A stretch of DNA of 64,000 nucleotides, taken from the NCBI GenBank assembly GCA_027490995.1, contig JAIXWY010000011.1, positions 1,540,469-1,604,468 on the forward strand, given 5' to 3'. This document shows positions 57,367 through 64,000 of this stretch, piece by piece. Source of the DNA: Opitutaceae bacterium. Its GTDB lineage: Bacteria; Verrucomicrobiota; Verrucomicrobiia; Opitutales; Opitutaceae. Under the pieces are notes generated by a model. That model was not told the DNA's origin, did no database searches, and saw only the letters and a list, made by a program, of their open reading frames with translations. The position numbers and the translations under genes are program-made. How positions within the stretch are numbered: position 1 is the first letter of the stretch; each line of letters begins with the position of its first letter.

Positions 57367-58872
57367 CTACGCGGTGGTTTCCAGCGCGGACTCGATGACC
57401 TTGCAGCTCGTCCGAAGGATTTCGAGGCGGGCGTGGCGCTTGTTGTTCGCGGGCACGAGGTGCCAACGGGCAAAGGGGTGGTCGGTGAGGGCAAGCATGT
57501 CGCCTACCGCCACTTCGTAGGCTTCCCACTTCCGGCGGTTCCGCCAGTCCTCCGCGTTGATCTTGTGCTGCTTGTACGCGGTGTCTTCCCGCGCCCGGAA
57601 GCGCCGGAGCTGCTCGTCGCGCGAGATGTGCATCCAGAATTTCAGTACAATAGTCCCGTGCTCCGCGAGCTGCTCCTCGAAGTCGCTGATCTCGCCGAAA
57701 CCCCGGCGCCACTCGTCCGGCCGCGCGAAGCCCTCGAGCCGTTCGACGAGCACGCGGCCGTACCAGGAACGGTCGAAGATCGTGACGTAACCATCGCGGG
57801 GAATCTGCCGCCAGAAGCGCCACAGGTAGTGGTGAGCCTTCTCCTCGTCGGTCGGCTTGGCGATCGGCACCACGCGGTAAAAACGCACGTCGATCGCCGA
57901 AGCGAGGCGGCGGATGGCCCCGCCTTTGCCCGCCGCATCCCAGCCTTCGAAGACGAACACCACCGAACGGCGCGCCTCGTACGCCGCCCGAAGGGCGCGG
58001 TAAAGGCGGCCCAGCCACTTCTCGCGCTTGCGCTCGTAATCATCCTCACCGAGACGCTGGTCCAGCGGCGCGGCGCGCAGCCAGCGCACGCCGCTGGGCG
58101 CGAGGGCACGGGGGGCCCGTTCGGGTCGGCCGGTGGCGGCGACCAGACGCTTCGACTTCCGCAAATGGGCGCGGAACTGGCGGAGGATGATTGCACCGAC
58201 GCGGAGGTTGCGGGCGCGCTCGTCGAGCGCGTCGACAATCGTCCACCGCGCACCGGGACGGTCGGTCTCATCAAGGATCCGCCGCGCGGTCCGCGCCAGC
58301 GACGCGTAGCGCTGGTGCGCCAGCCAGTCCTCCTCCGTCACGCGCCACGCCTTGTCGGGGTCGGCCTCCAGCGCCCGCAACCGCGTGCGTTGATCCTTCT
58401 TCGAAAGGTTCAGCCAGAGTTTGATCACCAAGGTGCCGTCGTCCGCGAGGAGCTTCTCGAAGTGGCGGATCCGCCGGAGTTCGTGGTCGAGCTCCGCCCG
58501 GGCCTTGATGCCGCCATGCAGCTGTTCGTGGAGCGTCTCGGTGTACCACGAGGAGGCGAAGACCCCGATGCGGCCACGCACGGGGAGGTTGCGCCAGTAA
58601 CGCCACATCAGGGGGCGCTCTCGCTCTTCCTCAGAGGGCGATTGGAGGGCGAAGGTCTCGACGCCGCGGGGATCCAGCCACTCTCCCAGGGTGTTCAGTA
58701 GGTCGCCACGGCCCGAGCCGGCGACGCCAGCGACGATCAAGACAACCGTGAAGGGGGCGTTCTTCAGCTGAACCTGCAGCTGGACGAGTTCCTCGCGCAG
58801 TGCTGGGAGGCGGGCAGTGTACTGTTTCTTGGTGAGGCGGGGGACCACCTTGGCCGGGGAGGAAAGGCCCAT
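57367..58872 (-). CDS. pap: Polyphosphate:AMP phosphotransferase (tandem PPK2)
   Basis: 501 residues from the ATG at 58872 (MGLSSPAKVV); a TTG six bases earlier is less likely. Two PPK2 domains are fused. The C-terminal one (from about 270) has an intact Walker A, FEGWDAAGKGGAIRRL, with FDRSWYGRVLVERLEGF, FWMHISRDEQLRRF and the DDHPF-like LTDHPFARWHLVPANNK. The N-terminal one reads VAGVAGSGRGDLL in the Walker A place and keeps FASSWYTETL and LWLNLSKKDQRTRL, so it is partly degenerate. This is the class II layout that phosphorylates AMP with polyphosphate. It is divergent from rpmH. Confidence 0.88.
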   Translation of the reverse strand: MGLSSPAKVVPRLTKKQYTARLPALREELVQLQVQLKNAPFTVVLIVAGVAGSGRGDLLNTLGEWLDPRGVETFALQSPSEEERERPLMWRYWRNLPVRGRIGVFASSWYTETLHEQLHGGIKARAELDHELRRIRHFEKLLADDGTLVIKLWLNLSKKDQRTRLRALEADPDKAWRVTEEDWLAHQRYASLARTARRILDETDRPGARWTIVDALDERARNLRVGAIILRQFRAHLRKSKRLVAATGRPERAPRALAPSGVRWLRAAPLDQRLGEDDYERKREKWLGRLYRALRAAYEARRSVVFVFEGWDAAGKGGAIRRLASAIDVRFYRVVPIAKPTDEEKAHHYLWRFWRQIPRDGYVTIFDRSWYGRVLVERLEGFARPDEWRRGFGEISDFEEQLAEHGTIVLKFWMHISRDEQLRRFRAREDTAYKQHKINAEDWRNRRKWEAYEVAVGDMLALTDHPFARWHLVPANNKRHARLEILRTSCKVIESALETTA

Positions 58873-58879
58873 GAGCAAC

Positions 58880-59272
58880 AGAAGACAACCTGACGGCAGC
58901 GCTGTCGAGTGTGCGCGCCAACCCGCCGAAAATCGTCACCCACGCGGTCGCGCCCGCAGCCCCACGGAAGAGGTAAACCACGGAGGGCGGCCCACCGGGC
59001 TCAGGGGGTGGAAGGGGGCCTGCCGGCGGGCTCGCGCCATCGCCGTGACCCCCTCGAACCGATCCACCCCGGAGACCCGGATGAGCGATCCCCGTTGCGG
59101 AAAATGATGGGCAAAACCGCTCCCTCTCCGACCGCCCACATCCTCCGCGTCGGCCCGGCGCCAGAAACGGGGTCTGGAGCCGCTTTCCGCCATCGCGGGG
59201 GCGGGCTGTTCTGCGGCTTGACACCCTCCTGCATCTCCGGCACTTCAGTCATCTCTTAATCAACTTTCGACC
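58880..59272. other. Divergent region between pap and rpmH
   Basis: About 390 bases with no gene. A TTGACA (59218-59223) lies 50 bases before rpmH, but no good -10 follows at normal spacing. I see no DnaA boxes and no clear hairpins. Confidence 0.4.
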
Positions 59273-59410
59273 ATGCAACCCACCTTCCGCCCGCATCGCA
59301 AGAAACGCGCCCGCAAGATCGGTTTCCGCGCCCGCAAGGCCACCAAGGGTGGTCGCAAGGTGCTGGCCGCGCGCCGCCGCAAGGGTCGCAAGCGCCTGAC
59401 GGTCGTCTGA
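59273..59410 (+). CDS. rpmH: 50S ribosomal protein L34
   Basis: 45 residues, highly basic, starting [20 protein letters not shown] and ending [12 protein letters not shown], the recognisable L34 pattern. The gene is shorter than most annotation cut-offs. It leads the usual rpmH-rnpA-yidD-yidC order. The leader has no Shine-Dalgarno site. Confidence 0.97.
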   Translation: MQPTFRPHRKKRARKIGFRARKATKGGRKVLAARRRKGRKRLTVV

Positions 59411-59454
59411 TTCCGTCATCGCCCGCCCCGCCCTGGCCAGCGTCTGCGTCCGCC

Positions 59455-59829
59455 ATGCGTTTCCGCGCCGAGCAGCATCTGCGGCGCCAGCGCGACATTC
59501 AAGCGGTCCGCGAGTCTGGCCGTCGGTGCGACTGCGGTGGGTTCACGCTTTGGTACCGGCTGAGGCCGGCCACGCCCCCGCCGCCCGTGGCGCTGCGTCG
59601 GATTTGTACGGTCGCCTCGACCGCCGCCGTCGGGGGAGCCGTGGAGCGGGCCCGAGCAAAGCGGCGTCTGCGCGAGGTGTTTCGGCAGCATCAGGAGGTG
59701 GTGCCGCCGGGTTACGATTTACTGCTGGTGGCGAAGCGTTCGCTCAATCGGCTTGAGTATCGGGAAATCGAAAGGAAGTTCATCGAGGCCTGCTCGCGCC
59801 TCGCGCCTCGTCCTTCCCCCGCCGCATGA
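59455..59829 (+). CDS. rnpA: Ribonuclease P protein component
   Basis: 124 residues. The protein helps RNase P RNA process the 5' ends of tRNAs. The family signature is seen as [18 protein letters not shown] (usual RNRxKRxxRE, here [10 protein letters not shown]), with [11 protein letters not shown] in the second half. It starts 44 bases after rpmH and its last codons overlap yidD by four bases. Confidence 0.94.
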   Translation: MRFRAEQHLRRQRDIQAVRESGRRCDCGGFTLWYRLRPATPPPPVALRRICTVASTAAVGGAVERARAKRRLREVFRQHQEVVPPGYDLLLVAKRSLNRLEYREIERKFIEACSRLAPRPSPAA

Positions 59830-60239
59830 CGCCTCCGGAGTCACCGTCGTCCGTCCTTCGCCTCGCCCGCGGCCTCGCCGCGCTCCCGGTGTCGGCGCTC
59901 CTCGGGCTGATCCGGATCTACCAGCTTACGGTTTCGCCCATGCTGCCGTGGGTGATGGGGCCGGGCTGCGGCTGCCGTTTCTATCCGAGTTGCTCGCACT
60001 ATGCGGCCGACGCGCTGCGCGAGCATGGTCTGGCACGCGGGAGCTGGCTGACCCTGCGGCGCCTCGGCCGCTGCCACCCGTTCCATCCGGGCGGGGTGGA
60101 TCTGGTCCCGCCTCGCGCCACCCCACGCTGCACCGCGGTCGCACGGACTGCACGTCCTCCCCTCGCCCGCACTCCATCCGCTTTCCCCGGCACGCCTTCC
60201 GGTGCCGTCCTTTCCACCGCTTCCGACGTTCATGGATAA
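59826..60239 (+). CDS. yidD: Membrane protein insertion efficiency factor YidD
   Basis: 137 residues. The core [44 protein letters not shown] and the [14 protein letters not shown] block are diagnostic. YidD is a small, amphipathic membrane-associated protein that aids insertion by YidC. The last 45 residues (Pro/Thr/Ala-rich) extend beyond the usual 70-95-residue length. They may be a real tail, because the reading frame runs eight bases into yidC. Confidence 0.93.
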   Translation: MTPPESPSSVLRLARGLAALPVSALLGLIRIYQLTVSPMLPWVMGPGCGCRFYPSCSHYAADALREHGLARGSWLTLRRLGRCHPFHPGGVDLVPPRATPRCTAVARTARPPLARTPSAFPGTPSGAVLSTASDVHG

Positions 60240-62037
60240 AAAGAACACCCTCATCGGCGTGGCCCTCATGGCCGCGGCCATTGCCTTCCTGATCTACGGC
60301 AACAGCCGCACCCCGCCTCCCCCGGCGCTCCCGCCCGCCACGACCACGGCACCCGCGCCGGGCGCCCCAGCGACGCCGAGCGTCAACGCCCCCGCTGCTC
60401 CGGCAGCCGCCACCTCGACCTTTGCCGCGCTGGTCAGCGACGACGCCGGGGCCCGCGTAACCACGCTGCGCAACGCCTTCGTCGAGGTGCGTCTGAGCAA
60501 CTTCGGCGGCGCCGTCCGCGAGGTCGCGTTCCTCCAGTACCCGGCGGTGCAGAACGAGCCCGCCCCGTTCGTCTTCAATTCGCTCCGCGCCGACCCGATC
60601 CTCGCGTTCGCCGATTTTCCGGGCCTCGACCGCGCAGCGCGCTACGAGTTGGTCTCGTCGTCCGCCACCGAGGCGGTCTTCCGGATCGTGCTCGAGAACC
60701 GTATCGAGGTCACGCGCCGCTACTCGATTCACGCGGCCAACGCCTCGCTCAAGGAGGGCGACGACCCCTACGAGATCCGCCATGAGACGACGTTCCGCAA
60801 TCTGACCGATCAGACGATCGCGCTGCCGCGCGCCGCACTCAGCCTCGGCACCGCCGCGCCATTCAGCGCGCTGGACTACGGGCAGTACCTCAACGTCGGC
60901 TTCTTCAACGGTGAGGATTTTCTGTTCAATGAGCGCAGCGAGCTCGAGGGCGGCGGCTTCCTCGCTGGCATGGGCTTCGGAGATCCAAACCCTAAGCCCC
61001 AGATCGAGCAGATGGGCTCCGTCGTCTGGGCCACCGTCAAGAACCAGTTCTTCGCCTCCATCTTCCACCTCGACCAACCCGGTATCGGCATCGTCACGCG
61101 CCGCGTCGAGCTTCCTCCTTTCCCCGGCACCACGTCCCCGAACATCGGCGTCGCCGGCACCGTCCGCGTCGATCTCAAGGCACTCGCGCCGCAGGCCACG
61201 GAGACGTTCGGCGGCGATCTGTACGTCGGTCCCAAGGAGTACAAGCGCCTCGCCACCCTTCCGAATGGGCAGGACCGGGTGATGCAGTTCGACCGGTACT
61301 TCTTCAATCGGATCCTGCTCTCAGGCTACGTGGGACCGTTCCTGCTCACGCTCATGCACAGCGCCCATGACTTCGTGCCGAGCTGGGGGTGGGCGATCGT
61401 GCTGATGACGCTCTTCCTGAAGATCATCACGCTGCCGTTCACACTCGCCGCTTCACGCGCCGCGAAGCGGATGCAGAAACTCCAGCCGCAGCTCCAAGCC
61501 GTCCGCGAGAAGCACAAGGACAATCCGCAGAAGCTGAATCAGGCGACGATGGAGATCTTCAAGGAAAACAAGGTCAACCCGCTCGGGGGCTGTCTACCGA
61601 TCCTGATCACCATCCCGCTCTTCGTCGGCTTCTTCGCCATGCTCCAGAGCGCGTCAGAACTACGCTACGCCTCCTTCCTGTGGGCACCCGATCTCTCCGC
61701 ACCCGACACGGTGGCGCGGATTTTCGGACTGCCGCTCAACATCATGCCGCTGCTGATGGGCGCCACGATGGTCGTGCAAATGCGGCTCACTCCGACGCCG
61801 ACGACCGATAACCTGCAGGTGAAGATGATGCAGTTCATGCCGATCATCTTCACGTTGTTCTGCTACAACTTCTCCTGCGCGCTCGCGCTCTACTCGACCG
61901 TCAACGGGCTCTTCACGATCATCCAGCAGTTGCTGGTGAACAAGTTCTCCAAGGACGATCCGGCCCCCGCCGCCGCCACCCCGGCGGTCGTCGGTGGCAA
62001 TCCGTGGAAGCCGGCCAAGCGCGCGAACAAGAAGTGA
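60232..62037 (+). CDS. yidC: Membrane protein insertase YidC
   Basis: 601 residues from the ATG at 60232 ([13 protein letters not shown]), overlapping yidD. N-terminal membrane helix, then an Ala/Pro-rich linker and the large periplasmic beta domain (about 65-365) of Gram-negative YidC. The conserved insertase core starts near [20 protein letters not shown] and includes a cytoplasmic helical hairpin ([26 protein letters not shown]) and [20 protein letters not shown]. The C-terminal tail is basic. Length and layout fit a normal Gram-negative enzyme. Confidence 0.96.
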   Translation: MDKKNTLIGVALMAAAIAFLIYGNSRTPPPPALPPATTTAPAPGAPATPSVNAPAAPAAATSTFAALVSDDAGARVTTLRNAFVEVRLSNFGGAVREVAFLQYPAVQNEPAPFVFNSLRADPILAFADFPGLDRAARYELVSSSATEAVFRIVLENRIEVTRRYSIHAANASLKEGDDPYEIRHETTFRNLTDQTIALPRAALSLGTAAPFSALDYGQYLNVGFFNGEDFLFNERSELEGGGFLAGMGFGDPNPKPQIEQMGSVVWATVKNQFFASIFHLDQPGIGIVTRRVELPPFPGTTSPNIGVAGTVRVDLKALAPQATETFGGDLYVGPKEYKRLATLPNGQDRVMQFDRYFFNRILLSGYVGPFLLTLMHSAHDFVPSWGWAIVLMTLFLKIITLPFTLAASRAAKRMQKLQPQLQAVREKHKDNPQKLNQATMEIFKENKVNPLGGCLPILITIPLFVGFFAMLQSASELRYASFLWAPDLSAPDTVARIFGLPLNIMPLLMGATMVVQMRLTPTPTTDNLQVKMMQFMPIIFTLFCYNFSCALALYSTVNGLFTIIQQLLVNKFSKDDPAPAAATPAVVGGNPWKPAKRANKK

Positions 62038-62070
62038 CCCCTCCGCGGCCCAGGGGAACGCGGTGGTCAC
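62034..62070 (+). terminator. Hairpin at the yidC stop
   Basis: GTGACC (62034-62039) with GGTCAC (62065-62070), and CCGCG (62043-62047) with CGCGG (62059-62063), form a nested stem that begins within the yidC stop codon. No T-tract follows. Confidence 0.5.
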
Positions 62071-62133
62071 ACCGCCCCCCGCTTGGGTCGCGAGCGTTTC
62101 CGGTCCGCTCCCCTTCCCCTCCCGTCATCCGCC

Positions 62134-62856
62134 ATGGCAGGCCATAACAAGTGGTCCAAGGTCAAGCGGCTCAAGGCCGTGACCGATGCCCGCAAGGGCA
62201 AGGTGTTTTCCCGTCTCTCGCGTGACATCACCCTCGCGGCCAAGGCCGGCGGTGGTGATCCCGATGGCAACGCGCGGCTACGCACGCTGCTCCTGAAGGC
62301 CCGCGAATCCAATATGCCCGCCGACAATGTCGACCGGGCAATCAAGAAGGGCACCGGAGAACTCCCCGGCGTGGTGTACGAGGATGTCACTTACGAGGGC
62401 TACGGCCCAGGCGGGGTGGCGTTCGTGGTCAAGGTCACCACCGACAACAAGACGCGCTCTGCCCAAGACGTCCGCGCAATCTTCGCCAAGCATGGCGGCA
62501 ACCTCGCGGCTTCCGGAGCGGTCGCGTTTCAATTTCTGCACGCGGGGCAGTTTCTCATCGCTAAAGAGCAGGTCGCCGAGGACCGGCTGATGGAAATCGC
62601 GCTCGACGCCGGCGCCGACGACGTGATCACGACCGACGAGGGTTTCGAGGTGCGCTGCGAGGTCACGCGCTTCGACAAGGTGCTGCACGCACTCGACTCG
62701 GCCGGGATCAAGACCGCCAGCTCCGAACTCGCCTACATCCCGACCAGCACCGTGCCGGTCAACGCCGCCGGCGCGACCGCGATCGAGCGGCTCCACGATG
62801 CCCTCGAGGAACACGACGACGTGCAGCACGTGTTCTCCAACGAGGAAGCAAGCTAA
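62134..62856 (+). CDS. YebC/PmpR-family regulator or translation factor
   Basis: 240 residues from the ATG at 62134 (MAGHNKWSKVKRLKAV). Family blocks are NKWSKVKRLK, DNVDRAIKKGTGE, YEGYGPGGVAFVV and TDNKTRSAQDVRAIFAKHGGNL. YebC proteins were described as DNA-binding regulators, and some as ribosome-associated factors that ease stalling. It follows yidC rather than ruvC, its more usual neighbour. C-rich leader with no Shine-Dalgarno site. Confidence 0.94.
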   Translation: MAGHNKWSKVKRLKAVTDARKGKVFSRLSRDITLAAKAGGGDPDGNARLRTLLLKARESNMPADNVDRAIKKGTGELPGVVYEDVTYEGYGPGGVAFVVKVTTDNKTRSAQDVRAIFAKHGGNLAASGAVAFQFLHAGQFLIAKEQVAEDRLMEIALDAGADDVITTDEGFEVRCEVTRFDKVLHALDSAGIKTASSELAYIPTSTVPVNAAGATAIERLHDALEEHDDVQHVFSNEEAS

Positions 62857-62866
62857 CCGCCCCGCA

Positions 62867-62894
62867 GCGGCGCGGCGGCCTCGAAAAGCGCCGC
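62867..62894 (+). terminator. Hairpin after the yebC-family gene
   Basis: GCGGCGC (62867-62873) and GCGCCGC (62888-62894) form a seven-pair stem with a loop containing GAAAA, 11 bases past the stop. It lies between convergent genes. Confidence 0.45.
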
Positions 62895-63035
62895 TTCGCC
62901 TTCGCGTGCTGGCGCGAGACTAATCGCCTCCGGCCGTGGGAAGATAGGGTCCCCCACGCGCGCGTTGTCCGGGGTCGATCCGACGTCTGCTCCCGCTCCT
63001 ACGGCGCGGATGCGTTTCAGTCGCATCTCCCGCGC

Positions 63036-64000
63036 TCAGGCGCTCTCCGGCAGGAAAGTCGGGAATGCCCAGCCGCGCGACCTGACACCAGCCAGATCGC
63101 GAGCCGCATCCGACCTGCTCGCTGCCTCCATCCTGTCCGCGTCTACCGTCCCGGTCGCAATGCCCGCTCCCCCTGCGTCGGCCGCGCCCCGAGTCCCAGG
63201 CACCGGTCGCACCTGCGCCACGTGGAGTTCGACGTTGCGTCCGCCAAGCGCGTACAGGTGGGCCACGAGTCCCGCCGCCGCCGCGGGGACCAGCACGAGG
63301 GCGCTACCGCCCCGGTATGCATCCAGCGCGGTCAGCAGCAACGCCTCCGCCGTCACGTCGTCGTCCGCCGCCCCTGGTCCCACCGCCCGGTGGTGGGGAT
63401 GGACGCTGGCGACGAGATAACCGGTGAGCGCACCCGCGGCGTCTTCCGCCACCCAGACGCGCCAATCCCCCACTCGATTGGCGAGAAAAAGCGCGTGGTC
63501 TGCCGGTCGATGAATCCCACGCCGCGCGTGCTCGTAGGCCGCGATGTTCTCCGCTTCACCGGGCACAGCCTGCCGCACGCGCACCGACGCGACCCTTGCA
63601 CGCACGCTCGGCGGTAAGTCCAAGCCACCCACCGGCACGGTGATGACCACATCCTGATAAACCTCCTCGGGCACGAAACCGTGCCGCGTGTAGAGCGAGT
63701 AGGAATCGAGATTGAGCAGACTCGATACGAGCCGCGCGGGAACGCGGAGCTCGTCCGCCCGTGCCAACGCGCGGGTCAGCAGGCCACGGGCGATCCCTCG
63801 TCCCTGCGCCTCCGGCGCCACCGCCACTATTCCCACCGAGAGATGCGTCGGTCGCGGATGCACAAAGCACACGCCGAGCAACGCACCTCCATTCGCCTCT
63901 CGCGCCGCGATCGCCTCACCCGGATCGAGCGCCGCGTACACCTTCGGGATCAGGCGGAACGGCTCCGACCGATCGCCGAAGCGACTCCCCTGACCCAACC
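63036..64000 (-). CDS. GNAT-family N-acetyltransferase, probably 5'-truncated by the window edge
   Basis: The open frame continues to the right edge; the only start inside is a TTG at 63998, and the first strand of the GNAT fold is not visible, so the true start likely lies outside. The acetyl-CoA motif A is VGIVAVAPEAQGRGIARGLL, followed by LYTRHGFVPEEVY. A second, weaker GNAT-like half follows from about residue 140 (VRQAVPGEAENIAAYEHARRGIHR, WVAEDAAGALTGYLVAS), so the protein may be a tandem GNAT. Acceptor unknown. Confidence 0.75.
   Translation of the reverse strand, partial: LGQGSRFGDRSEPFRLIPKVYAALDPGEAIAAREANGGALLGVCFVHPRPTHLSVGIVAVAPEAQGRGIARGLLTRALARADELRVPARLVSSLLNLDSYSLYTRHGFVPEEVYQDVVITVPVGGLDLPPSVRARVASVRVRQAVPGEAENIAAYEHARRGIHRPADHALFLANRVGDWRVWVAEDAAGALTGYLVASVHPHHRAVGPGAADDDVTAEALLLTALDAYRGGSALVLVPAAAAGLVAHLYALGGRNVELHVAQVRPVPGTRGAADAGGAGIATGTVDADRMEAASRSDAARDLAGVRSRGWAFPTFLPESA

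Noticed and set aside
58873..59272. Possible replication origin upstream of rpmH
   Set aside because: No DnaA-box-like 9-mers or AT-rich unwinding stretch, and no dnaA or dnaN in the window.

Overview
The window is high-GC, gene-dense bacterial chromosome. Several features point to the Verrucomicrobia, most likely an Opitutaceae relative: Opitutus-style TonB-receptor and beta-helix proteins, a long two-half ThyX, a fused PurL, and start codons preceded by C/T-rich leaders instead of Shine-Dalgarno sites. This placement is inference from protein style; there is no rRNA in the window. I see no phage, transposon, CRISPR array or replication origin.

Layout. 1-0.57 kb: 3' end of a TonB-family protein. 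0.66-15.8 kb (minus strand): a 13-gene complex I operon, nuoB to nuoN, followed by thyX; nuoA is not upstream of nuoB. A structured A6/T6-flanked hairpin lies in the nuoB leader. 16-21 kb: a Gly-rich lipoprotein, a DUF4388 protein paired with an unusual two-receiver NtrC-like protein that has lost its ATPase motifs, and a Ski2-type helicase. 21.3-28 kb: a sugar-nucleotide epimerase and a GT2 glycosyltransferase, a GDSL esterase, an rRNA pseudouridine synthase, an MDR oxidoreductase, a GAF-GAF histidine kinase and a small membrane protein. 28.1-32.1 kb: purL. 32.1-32.9 kb: a gene-poor, AT-richer stretch ending at tRNA-Ser(GGA). 33.2-39.6 kb: a DUF2892 protein and a complete RND efflux system (TolC-like, adaptor, pump) behind a consensus-like promoter with an inverted repeat over its -10. 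39.7-41.8 kb: a DMT transporter and a fasciclin-domain secreted protein.

41.9-57.3 kb is the main accessory region. It is a divergent catabolic locus around an IclR regulator. Leftward: TonB-dependent receptor, FGGY sugar kinase, secreted beta-helix (GH141-like) protein, MmsA-type CoA-acylating aldehyde dehydrogenase and iron-dependent alcohol dehydrogenase. Rightward: iclR, SDR, FAD oxidoreductase, GlpD/EryB-like FAD dehydrogenase, DhnA-type class I aldolase and a GPH-type transporter. Together they could bind and cut a glycan or glycoside, import the product, phosphorylate it, oxidise and cleave the phosphate, and dispose of the aldehyde. The substrate cannot be read from sequence; a polyol or a deoxysugar such as fucose are the two best guesses.

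57.4-64 kb: a tandem PPK2-type polyphosphate phosphotransferase, then rpmH-rnpA-yidD-yidC, a YebC regulator, and a GNAT acetyltransferase that runs off the right edge.
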